Assembly (NCBI RefSeq): GCF_965204195.1
Contig: NZ_OZ241975.1
Coordinates: 2,108,001 to 2,172,000 of the forward strand
DNA: 64,000 nucleotides
Source of the DNA: Poriferisodalis sp965204195
GTDB taxonomy: Bacteria > Actinomycetota > Acidimicrobiia > Acidimicrobiales > Poriferisodalaceae
Direction of reading: 5' to 3'
Positions 36,838-44,267 of this stretch are shown here, piece after piece (position 1 is the first letter of the stretch; every line of letters begins with the position of its first letter). The position numbers were made by a program, and so were the translations under genes. A model generated the notes under the pieces. That model was given only the letters and a program-made list of their open reading frames with translations. It had not been told where the DNA came from and did not search any database.

Positions 36838-39222
36838 TCAGCCTCTGAGCGGGATGATTTCCGGCGGCAGATACGACTCCACCGGGGGCGGTTCGCCGTC
36901 ATACCGTTCGACCTCGACGAGACACGTGTGCGCCGACGGCCCCTGCGCCAGGCGGCTGGTGCCTGCGTCGGCGGTCAGCGTGTTGGGATTGCCGGCACGG
37001 CAGGTGCCATCGGATGCGGGGTCGTACCACGCGCCGGTCGAGAGCTGAACCGCTTCGGGCATGACGGCATCGTCGACAACAGCGCCTGCCAGGCACGCGC
37101 CCCGGTCGTTGTAGAGCCGCACCACGTCGCCGTCAGCGATGCCGCGGGACGCAGCAGTCGCCGGGTGCATGCGCACCGGCTCGCGGCCCGCCACCTTGGT
37201 TGCCTGGCTGGGAGCGGCATGGTCGTACTGGCTGTGCAGGCGGGCCCGAGGCTGGTTCGACACCAAGTGCAATGGCCAACGATCGCTCCCCGCGCCGCCC
37301 AGCCGCTCGAAGGGCTCCATCCAGGCCGGATGCGGCGGGCAGTCGTCGTAGCCGTAGCCGGCGATCGTCTCGCTCCACAGCTCGATCCGCCCGCTCGGCG
37401 TGCGCAGCGGCTTGCCCTCGGGATCGGCGCGGAACGCATCGAGATAGACCTGCGTGGGCTCCCCCATCAGCGCCTTGCCGGGGGCCATCGCGTAACCCTC
37501 GGCGCGGAACTCTTCATAGGTCGGCGCCTGCGGATCAGCAGCACGGTGTATCTCGTAGATGACCTCTATCCACTCGTCGGCGGTGCGTCCCTCGGTGAAC
37601 TGCTCCCCGAAGCCGAGGCGCTCGGCCAGTCGAGCGAAGATCCAGTAGTCGTCGCGCGACTCCCCCACCGGTTCTGCCACCGCGGCCATGGCGATCAACA
37701 TCGTCTCGGCGCCGCCGATGTCATTGCGTTCGAGCGGCGTCGTTGCCGGCAGCACGATGTCGGCCCTCCGGGCAACCGGCGACCAGAACGGTTCCTGCAC
37801 CACGATGGTCTCGGGCCGCTGCCACGCCCGCATCAATCGGTTCAGGTCCTGGTGGTGATGGAAGGGGTTGCCGCCCGACCAGTACACGAGCCGGATGTCG
37901 GGGAAGCGGCCCTTGCGGCCATCGAAGTCGTACGGCTCAAGCGGCCGTTCCAGCATCTCGGTGATGCGCGAGACGGCGATGGTGGGAGGCCCCGGCTGGC
38001 GCATCGGCACCGGCAGGCCCGGTATGCGCGCCCTCGTCTGCCCCGCACCAGTATTGCCCTGGGTGCCGAAGCTGAAGGCGTATCCCCCGCCGGGCAGCCC
38101 GACCTGGCCGAGCACACACGCCAGGGCCAGCGCCATCCAGTACGGCTGCTCGCCATGGTGGGCCCGCTGGGTGGACAGAGAGAGGTTGACGAGCGTGCGC
38201 TTGGCGGCCATCTCGTGCGCCAGCGAGACGATGTCATCGGCGTCGATGCCGGTCACCTCTGCCGCCCACTGTGCCGATTTGGGGGTGTCGTAGTCGACAG
38301 CGCTGGCCCACGGCGTGGGGCCGCGCCAGTCGCCACAGGCCGCGGCGAGGCCCTCGCCGAGAATGTGAGCGCGCAGCCGGTCCCAGCCCTCGCAGTGGCT
38401 TGCCAGGAAGTCCTCGTCAGCGAGCCCATCGGTGACGAGCGTGTGAATGATTCCCGCCATGAGCGCAACGTCGGTGCCAGGCCGGATAGGGAGCCAGCGA
38501 GCATCTGCGGATTTGTCGAAATCGTCACGCAGAGGTCCGACGTTGACGAACTGCGCCCCTGCTCTGCTCGCACGGGCGACCCAGTCGTTGTGATGGTGCG
38601 GCCCCTGACCGCCGTAGGTCACGTGACTGTTGCTGGCACGCATACCGCCGAAGCACACGAACAGGTCCGTGTGCTCGCAGATCACCGACCACGAGGTTTG
38701 CCGTGCCAGCCCGGCGTGATAGCTCGTGCCGACCATGTAAGGGAAGACCGCCTCGGCAGCGGCCGAGGAGTACGTGCCCTTCTGGTCGGTGCAACCGCCG
38801 AAGAAGCGCATGAAGCGGTGCTGCTGGCTCGATGCCAGACCGAATCGCCCTGCGGAACCCCACCCGTAGGAACCGCCGAAGATCGACGAATTGCCATGGT
38901 CGTCGCGTACCCGGGTCAGCTCGGCGGCCACGAGGTCGAGTGCCGTGTCCCAGTCGACCTCGACGAACGGATCGTTACCGCGCAGGTGAGTGGCCGCGCC
39001 GGGCCCGTCGGCCAGCCAGGACTGCCGCACGGCAGGCCGCATCACCCGGTTCTCCGCGAAGTGGCGCAGCGACTCCCCCAGGTGGGACGGCTCGGGGTCA
39101 GTGGGATGGCCGCGCACGGCCACCACTTCGCCGTCGCGCGAGTCGACCAGGAACGACCCGAAGTGCGTCCCCATGGCCGTCGTACGCACGTCGGGCGCCG
39201 TCGCGCCGTCCGGCGCGCTCAT
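36838..39222 (-). CDS. Molybdopterin-dependent sulfoxide/N-oxide reductase (BisC/TorZ-like)
   Basis: A 794-residue bis-MGD enzyme of the DMSO reductase family. The N terminus has no Fe-S cysteine motif and no Tat signal. Landmarks are YGWGSAGRFGLASSQQHRFM, the probable Mo-ligand serine in GTYSSAAAEAVFPYMVG, VYWSGGNPFHHHQDLNRL and the C-terminal MGD-binding NQPRARLHSQYD. This set is typical of cytoplasmic biotin-sulfoxide, methionine-sulfoxide or TMAO/DMSO reductases; substrate undetermined. Its ATG overlaps the stop of the luciferase-like oxidoreductase gene upstream of it in sequence but downstream in transcription (four bases). Confidence 0.88.
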   Translation of the reverse strand: MSAPDGATAPDVRTTAMGTHFGSFLVDSRDGEVVAVRGHPTDPEPSHLGESLRHFAENRVMRPAVRQSWLADGPGAATHLRGNDPFVEVDWDTALDLVAAELTRVRDDHGNSSIFGGSYGWGSAGRFGLASSQQHRFMRFFGGCTDQKGTYSSAAAEAVFPYMVGTSYHAGLARQTSWSVICEHTDLFVCFGGMRASNSHVTYGGQGPHHHNDWVARASRAGAQFVNVGPLRDDFDKSADARWLPIRPGTDVALMAGIIHTLVTDGLADEDFLASHCEGWDRLRAHILGEGLAAACGDWRGPTPWASAVDYDTPKSAQWAAEVTGIDADDIVSLAHEMAAKRTLVNLSLSTQRAHHGEQPYWMALALACVLGQVGLPGGGYAFSFGTQGNTGAGQTRARIPGLPVPMRQPGPPTIAVSRITEMLERPLEPYDFDGRKGRFPDIRLVYWSGGNPFHHHQDLNRLMRAWQRPETIVVQEPFWSPVARRADIVLPATTPLERNDIGGAETMLIAMAAVAEPVGESRDDYWIFARLAERLGFGEQFTEGRTADEWIEVIYEIHRAADPQAPTYEEFRAEGYAMAPGKALMGEPTQVYLDAFRADPEGKPLRTPSGRIELWSETIAGYGYDDCPPHPAWMEPFERLGGAGSDRWPLHLVSNQPRARLHSQYDHAAPSQATKVAGREPVRMHPATAASRGIADGDVVRLYNDRGACLAGAVVDDAVMPEAVQLSTGAWYDPASDGTCRAGNPNTLTADAGTSRLAQGPSAHTCLVEVERYDGEPPPVESYLPPEIIPLRG

Positions 39223-40319
39223 GGGGCCGAGACCGAGACGTCGGAGGTGGCGGGCTCGGCCGCTTCCACGGGCCCCGTTGTGTCAACTGCCCGCCGCTGC
39301 CATGCCTGCATCGTCAGTTCGAGGCTCTCGATGCGCTCGGGCAGACCGAAGGTGGTGGTGTGCACCATTAGCTCGGCAGCACCGGTCTCGGCAGCGAGCT
39401 GCTCCAACCCGGCAACCGCATCGTCGGGATCGCCGACCACGGAGTTGCCGGGCATGGCGGCCGCGCGCTCCCATTCGGGATGAGCCTGAGCCTCCGCGGG
39501 CGAGTACAGCGGCCAGAAGCGGCCGGTGCGGATGCCCCAGCGTCGCAGCCGTCCCGGTGCCGACAGATGGCGGGCTCGCTGCGCGTCTTCAGCCACCACC
39601 GTCGCCACGCTCACGATGATGTACGGCTCGTCGAGCACGGCCGACGGTTCGAATCGCTGCCGGTACTGCTCGACGGCTTGGGCCGTTCCGCCGCCGCCGA
39701 AGTGATTCGCGAAGGCGAACGGCAATCCGAGGTACCCGGCGAGCTGCGCCGAATAGCCGCTCGAACCCAGCAACACCACCTGGGGCATGGTCTCAGCGGC
39801 CGGCGTGGCGGCGAAGTCGGACCACGGGCCGTCAGTAGTACGCACATCGCCGAGATAGCCCATCAGGTCGATGAGATTGGACGGGAAGTCATCAACCTGC
39901 CACGGGTCAGCCACGGCCCCGTGCGCGGGCGAGCCGCCCGAGCGCACGGCGGCCGCGCTGAGCCTGTCACTGCCCGGAGCCCGGCCGATGCCGAGGTCGA
40001 TGCGGCCCGGATGCAGTGCCTCGAGCATGGCGAACTGCTCAGCAATGACCGCCGGGCTGTGATTGGGCAGCATCACCCCGCCCGAGCCGAGCTTGATCTG
40101 GGCGGTCTGCGCGGCCAGGTGCGCGATCAGCACAGCCGGAGACGTGCTCGCCACCGTGTCCATGTTGTGATGCTCTGCTACCCAGAACCGCCGGTACCCC
40201 AGCCGGTCTGCAGCCCGAGCCAGTTCAGCGGTCTCTGCCAGCGCCTGCGCACTGGTCGCCCCGTGCGACACCGTCGCCAGATCCAGCACCCCCAGCGGCA
40301 GGGGCTCCGCAGCACTCAC
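39219..40319 (-). CDS. Luciferase-like (LLM class) flavin-dependent oxidoreductase, MsnO8/group 1
   Basis: A 366-residue TIM-barrel FMN-dependent protein: LGVLDLATVSHGATSAQALA, RFWVAEHHNMDTVASTSPA, GSGGVMLPNHSPAVIAEQFA and GRIDLGIGRAPGSDRL are typical of the luciferase-family group 1 oxidoreductases. Substrate is unknown. This gene is transcribed first and its stop overlaps the ATG of the molybdopterin reductase (ATGA), so the two enzymes are made together and may act on the same sulfur or nitrogen compound. Confidence 0.87.
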   Translation of the reverse strand: MSAAEPLPLGVLDLATVSHGATSAQALAETAELARAADRLGYRRFWVAEHHNMDTVASTSPAVLIAHLAAQTAQIKLGSGGVMLPNHSPAVIAEQFAMLEALHPGRIDLGIGRAPGSDRLSAAAVRSGGSPAHGAVADPWQVDDFPSNLIDLMGYLGDVRTTDGPWSDFAATPAAETMPQVVLLGSSGYSAQLAGYLGLPFAFANHFGGGGTAQAVEQYRQRFEPSAVLDEPYIIVSVATVVAEDAQRARHLSAPGRLRRWGIRTGRFWPLYSPAEAQAHPEWERAAAMPGNSVVGDPDDAVAGLEQLAAETGAAELMVHTTTFGLPERIESLELTMQAWQRRAVDTTGPVEAAEPATSDVSVSAP

Positions 40320-40370
40320 GGCGTCAGGCTAAAGAGCCGTGCAGGCGGGTGCGCCCGCTGAGTCGAGGTG

Positions 40371-42866
40371 TCAGCCCAGCGCGCCGGCTGCGGCGGCTTC
40401 TGCGATCTCGTCATCGCTGAGGCCCAGTTCGCCGCTGAGCACGTCGTAGGTGTGCTGTCCGATCATGGGCGCCGCAAACCTCGGTCCATGGTCGTACCCG
40501 GCGATCTTGTACTGGTGGCCCGAATAGGGCACTTTCCCCATCCGGGGATGCTCCAGCCACCGATGGAAGCCGCGGTGCGCATACTGCGGGTCGGCGAGCA
40601 GGTCGCTGCTGCGCTGCACCATGCCTGCTGCGATCCCGGCATCAAGGAGTTGCCGTTCCAGCGAGGCTGCATCCTGATCGGCGGTCCACGCCGCGATCTC
40701 GTCGTCGATCGCATCGTGGGCTGCGAGGCGCCCTTCCACCGTCGACAGCTCGGGCGCTAGGGCCCACTGCGGAGCATCCATGAGCTTCACCAGCGTCGCC
40801 CATTGCTCATCGTCGGCGATGGTGATCGCGCACCACCGGTCCTCCCCCGCACACGGGTACACCCCCTGCGGGGCCATCTCGGGGTCGCGGTTGCCCATGC
40901 GGGTGGCCACGGTGCCGCTCTCGCCGTAGTCCGCCAGCTCGGGAGCCAGGAACTGCAATCCGCACTCGAGCTGCGCTGCTTCGATGACGCAGCCCTCGCC
41001 GGTTCGGCGACGGCGATCCAGCGCCGCCAGCAGTGTGGTGGTGATGATCCGCGGGGAGATGGTGTCGGTGTAGGCGAGGTAGGGGCCGTCGGGCGGCAGA
41101 TCGGGCCAGCCCACGACCGGGTAGAAGCCCGCTATGGCGGCCGCGTGATAGCCGAATCCGCCGAGCGCCGACATCGGTCCGCCGCTGGCCAGCAGTGATG
41201 TGTGCACCACGATTGCCTTCGGGTTCAGCTCGGCGATCAGTTCATCGCTGGCGATGGTGCGCGCAAAGGTGCCCGGTGTCCAGGCTTCCACCACCACATC
41301 TGCCCACGCGATCATCCGACGGGCGATGTCGACGCCAGCAGCCGTCTTGAGATCGATGTCAATGCTCAGCTTCGACGTGTTGAACGTGCCGAAGAAGTGG
41401 GCCATATCGATATCGATGACGTCGTCTTTGAACGGCGGGTTGGCGCGCAGGCCGTCGAGTCGCGAGCTGGATTCGATCCGCACCACGGTCGCGCCGTGAT
41501 CGGCGAGCGCCTTCGCCGTGATGGGCCCCACGCCGATCCAGCTGAAGTCCGCTACGCGCAGGCCGGCGAAAGGCAGATCGGCATCACCCACGCTCCACGC
41601 TGTCGGTTGAGCGGGCGCCTCGGCCGGCGGCACGGGATTGGCGCTGACCTCAGCGAGTTGCCACCTGATATCTGCGCCGTGCTCGTCGAGGCGTGGCGGC
41701 TGCCGCTTCGTGCCGACACGGACACCGTCGATGGTCGCAGGGCCGCCGGGAAGCTCGACTCCCGCCGCATCGCCCTCTTGCATTGACCGCCAAAAGTCGC
41801 GCACGCGCAGGTGCTCGAACTGGACAAGGTCGGCCACGGTGTGGACTGGCGCAATCGTCTCCTTCAGCACCATCGAACGCTGCAGGAGTGCGCCGTTCGT
41901 GTGCCGTTCGCACAGCCCCACCATCGCCTGGTACAGCTCGTCGAACGTCCGGCTGATCGGTTCGCCGGCTGCGGCACGCAGGTCGTAGGTGTCCCACTCC
42001 TCGGCTCGCCAGCTCTCGTCTGCGAGGCCTTCTTCGATGTACCAGTCGAGCAGCCGACCCGTCGCCACGCCCCGGGCGACACCGATCGCCCAGCCGTCCT
42101 GGGTGCGGTAGCGCATCTCGAGCGGCACGGCCAACTGCGCGACCGTGCCCGAGCGCTTGAAGTCGCGCCCGCAGATCGCGTGGGTCTCCATGGCATTGAG
42201 GAGCGTCCAGGTCATCGCCGCCTGAGCTGACACGCCGACGTGCTGTGCCGAGCCGGTGACGCGCATGCGGGCGTGGGCCATGAGCCCTGCCGCAGCGGCT
42301 TCCGCTCCCGCATGGCGCCACGCCTGAGCGATCGATGCCTTCACGGGCGCCCGCTCGAAGATGCCCTGCATGTTTGCCGGCCCACCGAGCGCCGCCAGCG
42401 ACAGCTCCGAGGCCGGATCACCGCTGCGAGGCCCGTCGAGGCCGAACGGCGTGACCTGTACGTGAACGATGCTCTCGTTCAGTGCTGCGAGGTCGTCGTG
42501 GGCGTATCCGGCTGCAGCCAACGCCCCTGGCACACCCGACTCGTAGACAAAATCGCCGAGCTTGACCAGGGCCTCGAACACCTGCCGGTCGTCGGTGTCA
42601 TCCAGATCCAGCACGATGGAGCGCTTGTTGGAGTTGTACGCGCAGAATTGCCAACTGCGCAGGTCGCCCGTCGGTCCCTGCTGCGGCCTCGGCGGCAGCG
42701 CCGCACGACCCGGAGTGCCGCCGGGCGGTTCCACCTTGATCACGTCTGCACCGAGCTCGCCCAGCATCCACGGCCCGAACTCGCCGCGGTGATCAGTGAG
42801 ATCCAGAACGGTCATGCCCGCAAGCGGCGCAGATGCCGTGTGCTGGGTGGCTTCGGATGCCTTCAT
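40371..42866 (-). CDS. Fused double CaiB/BaiF class III CoA-transferase
   Basis: An 831-residue protein with two CaiB/BaiF units. The first (residues 15-400) opens MTVLDLTDHRGEFGPWMLGE and ADVIKVEPPGG; the second (420-820) opens LRVADFSWIGVGPITAKAL. In the first unit the usual GxGxxxDxxxxE signature reads SAQHVGVSAQA, so both acidic positions are lost. In the second, GEGCVIEAAQLE keeps the second Glu but has Glu for Asp. The second unit continues GNRDPEMAPQGVYPC. Probably one half is catalytic and one structural. ATG 42866 is chosen by the conserved start. Confidence 0.85.
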   Translation of the reverse strand: MKASEATQHTASAPLAGMTVLDLTDHRGEFGPWMLGELGADVIKVEPPGGTPGRAALPPRPQQGPTGDLRSWQFCAYNSNKRSIVLDLDDTDDRQVFEALVKLGDFVYESGVPGALAAAGYAHDDLAALNESIVHVQVTPFGLDGPRSGDPASELSLAALGGPANMQGIFERAPVKASIAQAWRHAGAEAAAAGLMAHARMRVTGSAQHVGVSAQAAMTWTLLNAMETHAICGRDFKRSGTVAQLAVPLEMRYRTQDGWAIGVARGVATGRLLDWYIEEGLADESWRAEEWDTYDLRAAAGEPISRTFDELYQAMVGLCERHTNGALLQRSMVLKETIAPVHTVADLVQFEHLRVRDFWRSMQEGDAAGVELPGGPATIDGVRVGTKRQPPRLDEHGADIRWQLAEVSANPVPPAEAPAQPTAWSVGDADLPFAGLRVADFSWIGVGPITAKALADHGATVVRIESSSRLDGLRANPPFKDDVIDIDMAHFFGTFNTSKLSIDIDLKTAAGVDIARRMIAWADVVVEAWTPGTFARTIASDELIAELNPKAIVVHTSLLASGGPMSALGGFGYHAAAIAGFYPVVGWPDLPPDGPYLAYTDTISPRIITTTLLAALDRRRRTGEGCVIEAAQLECGLQFLAPELADYGESGTVATRMGNRDPEMAPQGVYPCAGEDRWCAITIADDEQWATLVKLMDAPQWALAPELSTVEGRLAAHDAIDDEIAAWTADQDAASLERQLLDAGIAAGMVQRSSDLLADPQYAHRGFHRWLEHPRMGKVPYSGHQYKIAGYDHGPRFAAPMIGQHTYDVLSGELGLSDDEIAEAAAAGALG

Positions 42867-42986
42867 GTGGTGCCTGAACTCACGCTCGTGATGTGTCTGG
42901 TTCTGCGCCGGACGGAATGCCGCGCCGTGTGGGCCGGTACGACGATACGCAGGCGCTTGCCGTTGCGCGGCGGTTAGCTTGCCCGG

Positions 42987-44153
42987 ATGGCCGACAGCCC
43001 GTCGCCGTGGCAGCACCCGCCCCCGCCGGAACTGACCGACGAGCTGCTGGCGCGGGTTCGTGCCGGCGGCGAGCACAGCGACGCAGTACGCAACCCTGAC
43101 CTCGAGATCGTCGCCGAACTGGGGCGGCTCGGCCTCATGCGACTGCTCGTGCCGTCCGAGCTCGGCGGCGGTGGGCGCCACCCGGCCGAGTTCATCGAGT
43201 TCAGCCGGCGAGTTGCCTATGAGCACCCGTCAGCGGGCTGGGTCGCCATGACCTGCAACGAGGAAGCGGAGATCTTCGCCGCCTACCTCGAACCCGCCAC
43301 AGTGGCAGAGTTCTACGCAGCGCAGCCAGATGCGGTCATCGCCGGCTCCGGCGTGCCCAAGGGAGTGGCCCGGCCTGCCGACGGCGGCTGGATCGTCGAC
43401 GGCCGGTGGCCATTCGTGAGCGGCTGCACCGCAGCCGACTGGTGGGTCCTGGCCAACATCGTCGACGGCACCCGTCCGAGGCAACTGTGCTTCGTGCTTG
43501 TTCCGGCCGACACCAGCCTGATCGACGACACCTGGCACACCGTGGGCCTGCGGGGCACCGGCAGCCACGACGTTGTGCTGGATGAGCACTTCGTGCCCGA
43601 CCAGCGGGCCTCGGTGGTCGAGAACTTCTCGCTGCCCAAGCCCAACGAGCACCCCTACTACCGCCTGCCGTCGGGATTGCGATTCCCCTTCCCCAAGACC
43701 GGTGTGGCATCGGGTATAGCGGACCGCGCCATCGACGAGTTCGCAGCCTTGGCCGACGCCAAGACCCCGCTGTACAACCGCTCGGCCCTGGCCCACCGGC
43801 CCGACGCCCAGGCAGCGATGGCCCGCGCCACCGCACTCGCCGGTGCCGGTCGCGCCTTCGTCGCCGAACTGCTGTCGGAGATATGGGAGACCGCTTCAGC
43901 CTGCGGCGATGTGACGCCGGCGCAGCATGCTCGGGCGCGCTTGGCGTGTTCGTGGAGCGTGCAGAACTGCATCGCTGCAGTGGAAACGCTGGTGACGGCC
44001 ACCGGCAGCACTGCCAACTACACATCGTCACCGCTCGGCACCCTGCTGAACGATGTGAGGGCCGTCGCCGGCCACTTCATGGTCGGCAGCTACCAGATGG
44101 ACACTGCAGGACGCATGCTGCTGGGCCTGGACCCAGACGATCCCAACTTCTGA
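42987..44153 (+). CDS. Acyl-CoA dehydrogenase-like flavin monooxygenase
   Basis: A 388-residue protein of the acyl-CoA dehydrogenase fold, more like the group D flavin hydroxylases (HsaA/HpaB-type) than true dehydrogenases: LMRLLVPSELGGGG, SAGWVAMTCNEEAEIFAAYL, WPFVSGCTAADWWVL and GLRGTGSHDVVLDEHFVPD. Expected to use reduced flavin from a partner reductase; substrate unknown. Divergent from the fused CoA-transferase with 120 bases between. It is the last metabolic gene before the defence island. Confidence 0.82.
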   Translation: MADSPSPWQHPPPPELTDELLARVRAGGEHSDAVRNPDLEIVAELGRLGLMRLLVPSELGGGGRHPAEFIEFSRRVAYEHPSAGWVAMTCNEEAEIFAAYLEPATVAEFYAAQPDAVIAGSGVPKGVARPADGGWIVDGRWPFVSGCTAADWWVLANIVDGTRPRQLCFVLVPADTSLIDDTWHTVGLRGTGSHDVVLDEHFVPDQRASVVENFSLPKPNEHPYYRLPSGLRFPFPKTGVASGIADRAIDEFAALADAKTPLYNRSALAHRPDAQAAMARATALAGAGRAFVAELLSEIWETASACGDVTPAQHARARLACSWSVQNCIAAVETLVTATGSTANYTSSPLGTLLNDVRAVAGHFMVGSYQMDTAGRMLLGLDPDDPNF

Positions 44154-44267
44154 GCGCCAGAACGGGCGATTCCTTGTCGCTGCGGCATAGATCCGTTCAT
44201 TGCACCGACACATGGAGGCGCCAATGCCGGACGTTGTTGCACCGGTTCGTTAGTTTGCGATCCATGC

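Noticed and set aside
36928..39483. Long plus-strand open frame of 851 codons
   Set aside because: It is antisense to the molybdopterin oxidoreductase and the luciferase-like gene, shows no domain, and is typical of stop-poor high-GC antisense frames.
40371..42866. Reading the double CaiB protein as DMSP CoA-transferase DddD
   Set aside because: The two-domain layout is similar, but double CaiB proteins are common and the acidic signature differs. The adjacent genes give no support for DMSP-CoA chemistry.
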